A stretch of DNA of 64,000 bases from Mytilus californianus (Eukaryota > Mollusca > Bivalvia > Mytilida > Mytilidae): contig NW_026262739.1 of NCBI RefSeq assembly GCF_021869535.1, forward strand, positions 1 to 64,000. Direction: 5' to 3'. A program made the translations under genes and the position numbers. Below, piece by piece: positions 10,318 to 22,709 of the stretch. The number at the start of each line of letters is the position of its first letter. The stretch's first letter is position 1. The notes under the pieces were generated by a model. That model worked only from the letters and a program-made list of their open reading frames with translations. It had not been told where the DNA came from and made no database searches.

Positions 10318-10489
10318 TTGTGGTTGATCTATTTCTTCTTGACATTTCTACAAGCTTTTACTTATTGTATGTTTATTTTTGGTATTTTTAAGACAGGGCT
10401 TCCATATCAGTATTATGTAAATTTTCTTTTTATTTTATTCCACAATTATTTAAGAGGAATTTCCTATTCTTTTCTTTCTAACTTGTATC

Positions 10490-10887
10490 ACCCAGAGGTG
10501 ACTGGGGATAATAAATATGTTCACTTGCTCTCTTTCCGACCGGTAGTGAAACGATTACCAAAGTGGGGCGTCCGTTAGGCTGTTCGGGATGTATCAAGTT
10601 TGCAGCCACGTCCGGTCAGAATGGTATGTTAAATCCGATGCCTAATGCTATTTGCACGTTCAGAACCATTGCAACAACTCTTTCAGGGATCCGTAGGTGA
10701 CCTGTTGCAAAACAAAATTTGTCCCTACCTGATATACCCTCATTTTCAAGTTGCAGTCCAAATTTCCGCAACCATCATCACAGATGGCCTCTATGATAAC
10801 AAGACCTACATATTGTATTTATTGGTAACTTGTTCTCGTCCTGAAAATAAATGAAATATTTGCCCCTGGACGTTAAGCAACCATCAA
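10490..10887 (+). mobile_element. Diverged SINE-like element
   Basis: The head (CCCAGAGGTGACTGGGG) and the tail region (gacgttaagcaacc) are both present with many substitutions. The CAAT repeats are eroded to CATCAAG. No target duplication remains visible, so this is one of the older copies. Confidence 0.78.
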
Positions 10888-11095
10888 GCGATCTTTCCTG
10901 GTTGTTGTCTCTTATAATTAAGGCTTCCTTAATGTTAATGTCTTAGTCTTAGCATCAGATTAAACATATTAAAATAGGCTTCCTGATTTAACTACTCTGC
11001 TTAGTAGTGAGTAATCTAATATTTAAGCATCCTTGTTCTGATTGTTATAATTATATACTGTTGCGTCTGAGTAGAGTAATTAATATTATAATTGA

Positions 11096-11271
11096 GAATG
11101 GATTGATTTTGATTTTTGGTGTTTTAACGCCACTTTTAAGCACGGCTTTTGGGCTATTTCGTGGCGGCCAGTTTTTATTTGTGGAGGAAGCCGGAGTGCC
11201 CGGAGAAAACCACCGACCTTCGATAGGAAAACTGACAATCCTAGTCAATTAAGATTGGAGTCGAGTGCACC
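11096..11271 (-). mobile_element. Body of a second, tRNA-type SINE (head missing)
   Basis: The minus-strand reading contains gaaggtcggtggttttctcc, ctccggcttcctccac, actggccgccacgaaatagc and a 3-prime end gtggcgttaaaacacc followed by A/TC-rich tail sequence. I recognise this body as a dispersed mollusc SINE that normally carries a tRNA-like head. Here it stops before the region expected to hold the B box, so no pol III promoter can be shown. Its tail wording resembles that of the main SINE and of the LINE at 46.9 kb. Confidence 0.6.
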
Positions 11272-11279
11272 CGTATTGA

Positions 11280-11553
11280 GAATGGAAACAGGGAATGTGT
11301 CAAAGAGGCGTGCTGCAGCTAGCCCCTAAACAAAAAATGTATTCTAGTTCAGTGATAATGGCTGTCATACTAAACACCGACATTATAAAAGAAACTATAA
11401 ATAAAAATCGTACAAGACTAACAAAGGCCAGAGGCTCCTGACTTTGGACAGGCTCAAAATGCGGCGGGGTTAAGCATGTTTTTTTTTTATCACAACCCTC
11501 CCCTATATCTCTAGTCAATGTAGAAAAACAAACAAACAACAATACGCACAGTA
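11280..11553. repeat. Bivalve dispersed repeat (48436-type), left part
   Basis: It shares gggaatgtgtcaaagag, ctagttcagtgataatgg, aaaggccagaggctcctgac and gcggcggggttaa with the tandem copies at 48436-49463. There is an internal deletion relative to them. It is split by the SINE at 11554-11823 and resumes at 11824. Confidence 0.75.
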
Positions 11554-11823
11554 CTGATTGCATATTCAGGACGAGAACAAATTAACAATAAATACAATAG
11601 TTAGGTTCTGTAATAGAGGCCGTCCGGGATTAAGGTCGGAGGAATTTAGACTGCCACGGGAAATGAGGGTATATTGGATGGGGACAAAAAAGAGTGTGGC
11701 ACTATCTTAACACGAGGCTTCGGATTTAACGTCCCCATTCTGACCGGACGTGGCTACAAATTTGTACATCCCGCACAGCCAAACGGACGCCCCACTTTGG
11801 CGAGGGTTTTACTGCCGGTCGGA
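11554..11823 (-). mobile_element. Internally deleted SINE-like copy nested in the 48436-type repeat
   Basis: AATACGCACAGTA (11541-11553) and AATATGCACAGTA (11824-11836) flank the insert as a 13-bp target duplication with one change. Most of the tail is deleted, about 85 bp are missing between the words gggac and aaagag, and the head is truncated. The host repeat supplies the pre-insertion sequence, which confirms the boundaries. Confidence 0.75.
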
Positions 11824-11880
11824 AATATGCACAGTATAACTCAGTTTAAAAGAAGTCCGACTCCTAATGAGAGCAGTATC
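11824..11880. repeat. Right part of the split 48436-type repeat
   Basis: The words gcacagtataactcagttta and agaagtccgactcc continue the host repeat after the SINE, matching 48855-48895. Confidence 0.65.
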
Positions 11881-12433
11881 AATTTGTGGATATTTCATTA
11901 TGTATACTGAATATTGGGTCTTTGTTAACATCGCTGCATGTATGTGAAATCTGTATTTTTCTTCTCGGTGGCAGCCTCTGTTTCATATATGTATAGTGAG
12001 AATAAACTAAGTCGTCAGCTTTGCATCATGAAAATCTACTTCAGCAAACAGAGAGGTTGTAGGGGCAACAATGACAATCCAACTGTACTGGATCCAAGAT
12101 AATATTAAATTAGGTATAGTACTTTTATTTGTTTATAAAGAACAAAACTAAATCCTTTCAGTTACTTTTCAATTGTTTTCTCAGTTTAATCCATCTGTCA
12201 ATAGTAATGCCAAACAAAACAGTTCTCGTGTCTTCATTCGATTGGCAAATTGATTCACAACCAAACTGTACTATTCTGCTTTCTGTCATTGAATTAATGT
12301 TTGATTTTTCAAAGAGGATTTCAGATTTCTATAATATAATTGCTATGAATTCTGGCTGTAATGATATTTGATGGAATTTAGTACACATTTTGTCTAACGC
12401 ATCTGTTGTTGGTTTTTCCGTAATGCATGACAA
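11881..12433. other. Spacer, nothing recognised
   Basis: AT-rich. The open frame at 12129-12371 has no recognisable motif and no splice-bounded structure. Confidence 0.4.
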
Positions 12434-12855
12434 GATTGATTGATTGATTGTTGGTTGCTTAACGTCCAGTTGCAAATATTTCATGCATATTCAGGACGAG
12501 AACAAATTAACAATAAATACAATAGGTAGGTTCTGTAATAGAGGCGTCTGGGATTGGGGTCGGAGAAATTTAGAGTACCACGGGAATGAGGGTATATTGG
12601 ATAGGGACAGAAATTTATCCTTGCAACAGGCCACCTACGGACCCCTCAAAGAGTTGTTGTCTTAACGTGCAAAGAGCGTGGCACTCTCTTTACACGAGGC
12701 ATCGGATTTAACGTCTCCATTCTGACCGGACGCGGCTGCAAATTTGTACATGCCGCACAGCCAAACGGACGCCCCACTTTAGCGAGGGTTTTACCGCCGG
12801 TCGGAGGAAGACCAATGGTGACCATACTTCTATTCCCCAGTCACCCTTGGAGGGG
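12434..12855 (-). mobile_element. SINE-like element, small internal deletion
   Basis: The CAAT tail is at 12434 and the head at about 12855. About 15 bp are missing beside the internal inverted repeat (gagttgttgtcttaacg), which removes one arm. No clear target duplication was found. Confidence 0.78.
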
Positions 12856-13993
12856 GATACCTGTAAAGTTGGGCCAAAATTTGTCAACAAGATTTTCAGC
12901 AAACCTGCTGCTACTACTGCTGACATCCTAAAGCACAGCCTCAACCTTGGCAAGTCCTTTCATATTCACTGTACGATCTTGATGATGCTTAAATATTATC
13001 GGCATTTAAAAGGTTGGACATATCTCTTTGTTTTGATTGTACATGTTTTTTTTAATTTTTCTCCTGATATTAACTTTGGTGTAATCCTATAATTTTTACA
13101 AATGACCTCTGTAAAATTACTACCAGTTTTCTGTTCAATGAACGGGACAATTCTTTTTACATAAGAACACGAATAGTTTTATTTGTCAATCAAGACGCCC
13201 ATAAAGAGCAGAATAATTAATACAAATTATGATATATACATATGATTAACATTGATTTTGTTGATTACATTGATGAAAAAAAATAAAGCAAAAAAAAAAA
13301 AAAAACGAAAACATTTGTTATGGGTCTATAAAAGGACTTAAAATCATATATAATGTCCAGTGTCAGTGACCTTATTTTAGGAAATGTATGCACCACCAAG
13401 TCTTCTTTGTTATTAAAGACTGAATAATTTAAAAGACTGAAAAGCGCTTCGGACGCATGGAATTATTAAACGTATTGTTTTCAATTTTTTAATTTTAAAT
13501 AAAAATAACATACATTATAATAATTTTAAAGAATTAGACATCTATTTACCACCAGAGATATCTGGAGTTAGAATTTGAGAAAAAAAAACTTTTCTAAATA
13601 AAAAACTAGATTATGTATTTTCTTAAGAACATAAAAAGAAAAGGTTTTAACATATTCTTTAAGGTTAAAATGTGATTTAAATCAACATCTAAATATTTTG
13701 CCAAACTATCAATACATCCAAACCAACATTTTTTATTCGGAGTAAAAGGGATTGAGATAATGTGAGTGCTTCCGATAGCAAGGAGTTTTTAGATAAATGT
13801 ATATGTATATAATACTTGAACATACTAACTATTACTTCTAAAAATAAGGGATATCTCCCAAATTCTACCATAACAGCTAAATTTGTTGCCCTTTAATTAA
13901 CTCCATGTACAGTGATATTTTTTGTTGTGTATGATCATGATGACACTTCTAATAAAACTCATTCAAAGCAGAGATGAACAAAGTACCACTCTC
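12856..13993. other. Left flank of the big array, no gene seen
   Basis: AT-rich spacer. It has A-rich runs at 13279-13312 and no coding motif. The array starts abruptly at TATATAGGG (13994). Confidence 0.45.
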
Positions 13994-13999
13994 TATATA

Positions 14000-15221
14000 G
14001 GGTTAAAAAATAGAACATACAGAATTTCACAAAATCTGGTTTATCTCAGAGATTTTAAAGAATTTAACTCAAATATGAAGTTTTATAAATATTTCATGAA
14101 GATTGAGAAAATCCTGGGCCTTAACTATGATGACTCAGCATAAATTCACAGTTTACAGTATGCATGGTTTACTTAAAGCCCTGAATTCAAAATAAATTCA
14201 TAATATATGCCTATTTGTAATTTAAATTGTTTAGAAGTGCTTATATTTACTCTTCACAGTAAATGCAACTCATTGATCCTTCCTAAATATTTCTGGTGGG
14301 GTGTTTTTGTCCTGTCGATAACCCAAAAGTAAGCCGTAACGCCTAAATGTGCTTTTTTGTGACTGCGGCATAAAAAAGTACAAGCTAGAATTACAAAAAG
14401 ACCTCAGTAAAACTTACAATAGTGTGTTCTATCCTAAATATGTAGTAAATATTTCACATTGCTAGAAACAGGGAAAAAAATTAGGAAATGTGAGGCCCCA
14501 GGGGCAAAAAACAGAGGAAAATGCCTACCCCTGAGTCATAAAACAGATAATTTAACTTGTAAATGCTATGATTTTTTTATTTGAAAGGTCTTTTATAAAG
14601 TAAACAATAACTGTGCTAGGAAGTTATGCAATAATCAGATGTAAGCAGTCATTTCAATCAAACTTTTAGTGAATTTATGCACCAGACTGATATCTTCATA
14701 AATACAACTTTTGCAAATATGCCTTTGTTTAAACACTTCTAGGACATATATTAACTAACTTATGTTAGATATATGGTTAGGGATGATACTGTTGTGACAA
14801 GAATTCTAAACTGACCATTTGAGGCAGAAATTGTGAACTTTCATTGACAAATAGGCATACAGTAAGATGTGGACTGGAGACACAGGCAGGATTGGATACT
14901 TTGTATAATCTTGAATGTTGGAATGCTTAACTACTAAACAAAACATTTATAGTATTCTAAAATGCTTTCAATTTGTTATCAGAATAGTTTCAAACAGTTC
15001 ATGTCAGAAAACATGCACATAGGGTAAGCTGGCAATAATTAGAGTCTTGTTTTCAAAATCTTTAGAAAATTGAAACAGGGGTAGGGGTATAAAATGTACT
15101 GTAAAAGGAGACTTAGAGTATATGCAGTGATTTCTTTAAGGCTATAATTCTGATAAATAAGTATTGTTGTGAGAAAAAGTGTTTTTAGAGAGTTTTCTAT
15201 CTGAATAAATGTTTGTATATA
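14000..15221 (+). repeat. Array unit 1 (S, 1222 bp)
   Basis: First unit. It is distinguished by taaatgcaactc (others taattgcaactc), by cttTAGaaaattg near 15061 and by ctatCTgaataa near 15199. The last two marks recur only in unit 6. It lacks the MITE and the 11-bp insertion. Confidence 0.95.
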
Positions 15222-16443
15222 GGGTTAAAAAATAGAACATACAGAATTTCACAAAATCTGGTTTATCTCAGAGATTTTTAAGAATTTAACTCAAATATGA
15301 AGTTTTATAAATATTTCATGAAGATTGAGAAAATCCTGGGCCTTAACTATGATGACTCAGCATAAATTCACAGTTTACAGTATGCATGGTTTACTTAAAG
15401 CCCTGAATTCAAAATAAATTCATAATATATGCCTATTTGTAATTTAAATTGTTTAGAAGTGCTTATATTTACTCTTCACAGTAATTGCAACTCATTGATC
15501 CTTCCTAAATATTTCTGGTGGGGTGTTTTTGTCCTGTCGATAACCCAAAAGTAAGCCGTAACGCCTAAATGTGCTTTTTTGTGACTGCGGCATAAAAAAG
15601 TACAAGCTAGAATTACAAAAAGACCTCAGTAAAACTTACAATAGTGTGTTCTATCCTAAATATGTAGTAAATATTTCACATTGCTAGAAACAGGGAAAAA
15701 AATTAGGAAATGTGAGGCCCCAGGGGCAAAAAACAGAGGAAAATGCCTACCCCTGAGTCATAAAACAGATAATTTAACTTGTAAATGCTATGATTTTTTT
15801 ATTTGAAAGGTCTTTTATAAAGTAAACAATAACTGTGCTAGGAAGTTATGCAATAATCAGATGTAAGCAGTCATTTCAATCAAACTTTTAGTGAATTTAT
15901 GCACCAGATTGATATCTTCATAAATACAACTTTTGCAAATATGCCTTTGTTTAAACACTTCTAGGACATATATTAACTAACTTATGTTAGATATATGGTT
16001 AGGGATGATACTGTTGTGGCAAGAATTCTAAACTGACCATTTGAGGCAGAAATTGTGAACTTTCATTGACAAATAGGCATACAGTAAGATGTGGACTGGA
16101 GACACAGGCAGGATTGGATACTTTGTATAATCTTGAATGTTGGAATGCTTAACTACTAAACAAAACATTTATAGTATTCTAAAATGCTTTCAATTTGTTA
16201 TCAGAATAGTTTCAAACAGTTCATGTCAGAAAACATGCACATAGGGTAAGCTGGCAATAATTAGAGTCTTGTTTTCAAAATCTTGAAAAAATTGAAATAG
16301 GGGTAGGGGTATAAAATGTACTGTAAAAGGAGACTTAGAGTATATGCAGTGATTTCTTTAAGGCTATAATTCTGATAAATAAGTATTGTTGTGAGAAAAA
16401 GTGTTTTTAGAGAGTTTTCTATTTGAATAAATGTTTGTATATA
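15222..16443 (+). repeat. Array unit 2 (S, 1222 bp)
   Basis: Marks are gagatttttaag at about 15273, gttgtggcaag at about 16014 and attgaaatagggg at about 16293. All are shared with unit 7, its counterpart in the second block. Confidence 0.95.
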
Positions 16444-18117
16444 GGGTTAAAAAACAGAACATACAGAATTTCACAAAATCTGGTTTATCTCAGAGATTTT
16501 AAAGAATTTAACTCAAATATGAAGTTTTATAAATATTTCATGAAGATTGAGAAAATCCTGGGCCTTAACTATGATGACTCAGCATAAATTCACAGTTTAC
16601 AGTATGCATGGTTTACTTAAAGCCCTGAATTCAAAATAAATTCATAATATATGCCTATTTGTAATTTAAATTGTTTAGAAGTGCTTATATTTACTCTTCA
16701 CAGTAATTGCAACTCATTGATCCTTCCTAAATATTTCTGGTGGGGTGTTTTTGTCCTGTCGATAACCCAAAAGTAAGCCGTAACGCCTAAATGTGCTTTT
16801 TTGTGACTGCGGCATAAAAAAGTACAAGCTAGAATTACAAAAAGACCTCAGTAAAACTTACAATAGTGTGTTCTATCCTAAATATGTAGTAAATATTTCA
16901 CATTGCTAGAAACAGGGAAAAAAATTAGGAAATGTGAGGCCCCAGGGGCAAAAAACAGAGGAAAATGCCTACCCCTGAGTCATAAAACAGATAATTTAAC
17001 TTGTAAATGCTATGATTTTTTTATTTGAAAGGTCTTTTATAAAGTAAACAATAACTGTGCTAGGAAGTTATGCAATAATCAGATGTAAGCAGTCATTTCA
17101 ATCAAACTTTTAGTGAAAATATGCACCAGACTGATATCTTCATAAATACAACTTTTGCAAATATGCCTTTGTTTAAACACTTCTAGGACATATATTAACT
17201 AACTTATGTTAGATATATGGTTAGGGATGATACTGTTGTGACAAGAATTCTAAACTGACCATTTGAGGCAGAAATTGTGAACTTTCATTGACAAATAGGC
17301 ATACAGTAAGATGTGGACTGGAGACACAGGCAGGATTGGATACTTTGTATAATCTTGAATGTTGGAATGCTTAACTACTAAACAAAACATTTATAGTATT
17401 CTAAAATGCTTTCAATTTGTTATCAGAATAGTTTCAAACAGTTCATGTCAGAAAACATGCACATAGGGTAAGCTGGCAATAATTAGAGTCTTGTTTTCAA
17501 AATCTTGAAAAAATTGAAACAGGGGTAGGGGTATAAAATGTACTGTAAAAGGAGACTTAGAGTATATGCAGTGATTTCTTTAAGGCTATAATTCTGATAA
17601 ATAAGTATTGTTGTGAGAAAAAGTGTTTTTAGAGAGTTTTCTATTTGAATAAATGTTTGTATAGGTTGCACTTTGTAAATACAGCTGTTTCTCAAACCAC
17701 GCCTCTTTTGGGGAGATATTTAATATTCATAGGTATGTTAATTTGTTAACGTACTGGTTCCCATTGATGATCTCTGTGTTTCATCTCATAGAGACATCAC
17801 TTGGGAATGTAACCAGTATAGATAATCATGGTAGCGGCTAAATTTTAATTCTTAGGAGGTCCAAAAATGGAGGTAAGGGTAGTATAGAATTTTAGTATAA
17901 GTTTAAACTCTTAGAAGTTCAGGGCATATAAATGTTGAAAATATGACGCACAGCCCTATATTTTGACCTTTGAATAAAATAGTAGTGCATATAAACTTTC
18001 CGTTCTGGGATATTATTTTTCACGAAACTTCATAGTAAAAGTGTCACAGTTTAAGCCGCAAAGGGAGTTCCTATGGGAAATTGCATTGTCTGTATTTACA
18101 GAATTGCAACCTATATA
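16444..18117 (+). repeat. Array unit 3 (L, 1674 bp)
   Basis: Begins with ggttaaaaaaCagaac and has gtgaAAAtatgcacc near 17113. Both marks are shared with unit 8. It contains a MITE at 17664-18111. Confidence 0.95.
17664..18111. mobile_element. 448-bp MITE in unit 3, reference copy
   Basis: Ends are GGTTGCACTTTGTAAATACA and, on the other strand, GGTTGCAATTCTGTAAATAC, about 21-bp terminal inverted repeats with small differences. TATA flanks both sides (17660-17663 and 18112-18115), while MITE-free units read tttgTATATAGGG, which is the site with one TATA. The interior holds a foldback, ACTGGTTCCCA ... TGGGAATGTAACCAGT. No transposase is encoded. The superfamily is uncertain, because a 4-bp TATA duplication does not single one out. 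Confidence 0.85.
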
Positions 18118-19791
18118 GGGTTAAAAAATAGAACATACAGAATTTCACAAAATCTGGTTTATCTCAGAGATTTTAAAGAATTTAACTCAAATATGAAGTT
18201 TTATAAATATTTCATGAAGATTGAGAAAATCCTGGGCCTTAACTGTGATGACTCAGCATAAATTCACAGTTTACAGTATGCATGGTTTACTTAAAGCCCT
18301 GAATTCAAAATAAATTCATAATATATGCCTATTTGTAATTTAAATTGTTTAGAAGTGCTTATATTTACTCTTCACAGTAATTGCAACTCATTGATCCTTC
18401 CTAAATATTTCTGGTGGGGTGTTTTTGTCCTGTCGATAACCCAAAAGTAAGCCGTAACGCCTAAATGTGCTTTTTTGTGACTGCGGCATAAAAAAGTACA
18501 AGCTAGAATTACAAAAAGACCTCAGTAAAACTTACAATAGTGTGTTCTATCCTAAATATGTAGTAAATATTTCACATTGCTAGAAACAGGGAAAAAAATT
18601 AGGAAATGTGAGGCCCCAGGGGCAAAAAACAGAGGAAAATGCCTACCCCTGAGTCATAAAACAGATAATTTAACTTGTAAATGCTATGATTTTTTTATTT
18701 GAAAGGTCTTTTATAAAGTAAACAATAACTGTGCTAGGAGGTTATGCAATAATCAGATGTAAGCAGTCATTTCAATCAAACTTTTAGTGAATTTATGCAC
18801 CAGACTGATATCTTCATAAATACAACTTTTGCAAATATGCCTTTGTTTAAACACTTCTAGGACATATATTAACTAACTTATGTTAGATATATGGTTAGGG
18901 ATGATACTGTTGTGACAAGAATTCTAAACTGACCATTTGAGGCAGACATTGTGAACTTTCATTGACAAATAGGCATACAGTAAGATGTGGACTGGAGACA
19001 CAGGCAGGATTGGATACTTTGTATAATCTTGAATGTTGGAATGCTTAACTACTAAACAAAACATTTATAGTATTCTAAAATGCTTTCAATTTGTTATCAG
19101 AATAGTTTCAAACAGTTCATGTCAGAAAACATGCACATAGGGTAAGCTGGCAATAATTAGAGTCTTGTTTTCAAAATCTTGAAAAAATTGAAACAGGGGT
19201 AGGGGTATAAAATGTACTGTAAAAGGAGACTTAGAGTATATGCAGTGATTTCTTTAAGGCTATAATTCTGATAAATAAGTATTGTTGTGAGAAAAAGTGT
19301 TTTTAGAGAGTTTTCTATTTGAATAAATGTTTGTATAGGTTGCACTTTGTAAATACAGCTGTTTCTCAAACCACGCCTCTTTTGGGGAGATATTTAATAT
19401 TCATAGGTATGTTAATTTGTTAACGTACTGGTTCCCATTGATGATCTCTGTGTTTCATCTCATAGAGACATCACTTGGGAATGTAACCAGTATAGATAAA
19501 CATGGTAGCGGCTAAATTTTAATTCTTAGGAGGTCCAAAAATGGAGGTAAGGGTAGTATAGAATTTTAGTATAAGTTTAAACTCTTAGAAGTTCAGGGCA
19601 TATAAATGTTGAAAATATGACGCACAGCCCTATATTTTGACCTTTGAATAAAATAGTAGTGCATATAAACTTTCCGTTCTGGGATATTATTTTTCACGAA
19701 ACTTCATAGTAAAAGTGTCACAGTTTAAGCCGCAAAGGGAGTTCCTATGGGAAATTGCATTGTCTGTATTTACAGAATTGCAACCTATATA
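18118..19791 (+). repeat. Array unit 4 (L, 1674 bp)
   Basis: Marks are aactGtgatgac at 18241 and ctaggaGgttatg at 18735, shared with unit 9. A private change, gcagaCattg, is near 18946. Confidence 0.95.
19338..19785. mobile_element. MITE copy in unit 4
   Basis: Belongs to the 'gataaacatgg' variant (unit 3 reads gataatcatgg). Flanked by TATA on both sides. Confidence 0.85.
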
Positions 19792-21476
19792 GGGTTAAAA
19801 AATAGAACATACAGAATTTCACAAAATCTGGTTTATCTCAGAGATTTTAAAGAATTTAACTCAAATATGAAGTTTTATAAATATTTCATGAAGATTGAGA
19901 AAATCCTGGGCCTTAACTATGATGACTCAGCATAAATTCACAGTTTACAGTATGCATGGTTTACTTAAAGCCCTGAATTCAAAATAAATTCATAATATAT
20001 GCCTATTTGTAATTTAAATTGTTTAGAAGTGCTTATATTTACTCTTCACAGTAATTGCAACTCATTGATCCTTCCTAAATATTTCTGGTGGGGTGTTTTT
20101 GTCCTGTCGATAACCCAAAAGTAAGCCGTAACACCTAAATGTGCTTTTTTGTGACTGCGGCATAAAAAAGTACAAGCTAGAATTACAAAAAGACCTCAGT
20201 AAAACTTACAATAGTGTGTTCTATCCTAAATATGTAGTAAATATTTCACATTGCTAGAAACAGGGAAAAAAATTAGGAAATGTGAGGCCCCAGGGGCAAA
20301 AAACAGAGGAAAATGCCTACCCCTGAGTCATAAAACAGATAATTTAACTTGTAAATGCTATGATTTTTTTATTTGAAAGGTCTTTTATAAAGTAAACAAT
20401 AACTGTGCTAGGAAGGTATGCAATAATCAGATGTAAGCAGTCATTTCAATCAAACTTTTAGTGAATTTATGCACCAGATTGATATCTTCATAAATAAAAC
20501 TTTTGCAAATATGCCTTTGTTTAAACACTTCTAGGACATATATTAACTAACTTATGTTAGATATATGGTTAGGGATGATACTGTTGTGACAAGAATTCTA
20601 AACTGACCATTTGAGGCAGAAATTGTGAACTTTCATTGACAAATAGGCATACAGTAAGATGTGGACTGGAGACACAGGCAGGATTGGATACTTTGTATAA
20701 TCTTGAATGGTGGAATGCTTAACTACTAAACAAAACATTTATAGTATTCTAAAATGCTTTCAATTTGTTATCAGAATAGTTTCAAACAGGTTTTAGACAG
20801 TTCATGTCAGAAAACATGCACATAGGGTAAGCTGGCAATAATTAGAGTCTTTATTTCAAAATCTTGAAAAAATTGAAACAGGGGTAGGGGTATAAAATGT
20901 ACTGTAAAAGGAGACTTAGAGTATATGCAGTGATTTCTTTAAGGCTATAATTCTGATAAATAAGTATTGTTGTGAGAAAAAGTGTTTTTAGAGAGTTTTC
21001 TATTTGAATAAATGTTTGTATAGGTTGCACTTTGTAAATACAGCTGTTTCTCAAACCACGCCTCTTTTGGGGAGATATTTAATATTCATAGGTATGTTAA
21101 TTTGTTAACGTACTGGTTCCCATTGATGATCTCTGTGTTTCATCTCATAGAGACATCACTTGGGAATGTAACCAGTATAGATAATCATGGTAGCGGCTAA
21201 ATTTTAATTCTTAGGAGGTCCAAAAATGGAGGTAAGGGTAGTATAGAATTTTAGTATAAGTTTAAACTCTTAGAAGTTCAGGGCATATAAATGTTGAAAA
21301 TATGACGCACAGCCCTATATTTTGACCTTTGAATAAAATAGTAGTGCATATAAACTTTCCGTTCTGGGATATTATTTTTCACGAAACTTCATAGTAAAAG
21401 TGTCACAGTTTAAGCCGCAAAGGGAGTTCCTATGGGAAATTGCATTGTCTGTATTTACAGAATTGCAACCTATATA
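19792..21476 (+). repeat. Array unit 5 (L with 11-bp insertion, 1685 bp)
   Basis: Marks are gtaacAcctaaatg, ggaagGtatgc and taaataAaactt, all shared with unit 10. The 11-bp insertion is near 20790. Private changes are gaatgGtgg and gtctttAtttc. Confidence 0.95.
21023..21470. mobile_element. MITE copy in unit 5
   Basis: A 'gataatcatgg' variant like those in units 3, 8 and 10. Flanked by TATA. Confidence 0.85.
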
Positions 21477-22709
21477 GGGTTAAAAAATAGAACATACAGA
21501 ATTTCACAAAATCTGGTTTATCTCAGAGATTTTAAAGAATTTAACTCAAATATGAAGTTTTATAAATATTTCATGAAGATTGAGAAAATCCTGGGCCTTA
21601 ACTGTGATGACTCAGCATAAATTCACAGTTTACAGTATGCATGGTTTACTTAAAGCCCTGAATTCAAAATAAATTCATAATATATGCCTATTTGTAATTT
21701 AAATTGTTTAGAAGTGCTTATATTTACTCTTCACAGTAATTGCAACTCATTGATCCTTCCTAAATATTTCTGGTGGGGTGTTTTTGTCCTGTCGATAACC
21801 CAAAAGTAAGCCGTAACGCCTAAATGTGCTTTTTTGTGACTGCGGCATAAAAAAGTACAAGCTAGAATTACAAAAAGACCTCAGTAAAACTTACAATAGT
21901 GTGTTCTATCCTAAATATGTAGTAAATATTTCACATTGCTAGAAACAGGGAAAAAAATTAGGAAATGTGAGGCCCCAGGGGCAAAAAACAGAGGAAAATG
22001 CCTACCCCTGAGTCATAAAACAGATAATTTAACTTGTAAATGCTATGATTTTTTTATTTGAAAGGTCTTTTATAAAGTAAACAATAACTGTGCTAGGAAG
22101 TTATGCAATAATCAGATGTAAGCAGTCATTTCAATCAAACTTTTAGTGAATTTATGCACCAGACTGATATCTTCATAAATACAACTTTTGCAAATATGCC
22201 TTTGTTTAAACACTTCTAGGACATATATTAACTAACTTATGTTAGATATATGGTTAGGGATGATACTGTTGTGACAAGAATTCTAAACTGACCATTTGAG
22301 GCAGAAATTGTGAACTTTCATTGACAAATAGGCATACAGTAAGATGTGGACTGGAGACACAGGCAGGATTGGATACTTTGTATAATCTTGAATGTTGGAA
22401 TGCTTAACTACTAAACAAAACATTTATAGTATTCTAAAATGCTTTCAATTTGTTATCAGAATAGTTTCAAACAGGTTTTAGACAGTTCATGTCAGAAAAC
22501 ATGCACATAGGGTAAGCTGGCAATAATTAGAGTCTTGTTTTCAAAATCTTTAGAAAATTGAAACAGGGGTAGGGGTATAAAATGTACTGTAAAAGGAGAC
22601 TTAGAGTATATGCAGTGATTTCTTTAAGGCTATAATTCTGATAAATAAGTATTGTTGTGAGAAAAAGTGTTTTTAGAGAGTTTTCTATCTGAATAAATGT
22701 TTGTATATA
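21477..22709 (+). repeat. Array unit 6 (S with 11-bp insertion, 1233 bp), recombinant unit
   Basis: The left part carries the marks of unit 11 (aactGtgatgac, ggaagttatg and the 11-bp insertion at 22474-22485). From 22550 on it carries the marks found only in unit 1 (cttTAGaaaattg and ctatCTgaataa) and ends without a MITE, as unit 1 does. This is the expected product of unequal crossing-over between a unit-11-like and a unit-1-like monomer. Confidence 0.9.

Noticed and set aside
17483..17695. Repeated 70-codon minus frame (MRNSCIYKVQP...) in the array
   Set aside because: It spans the S-unit end and the MITE start; preserved only by the high identity of units.
18073..18261. Repeated 62-codon frame (MGNCIVCIYRIATYIG...) in the array
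   Set aside because: It starts in the MITE and ends in the S unit, so it exists only across the junction. Units without a MITE lack it, and there is no motif.
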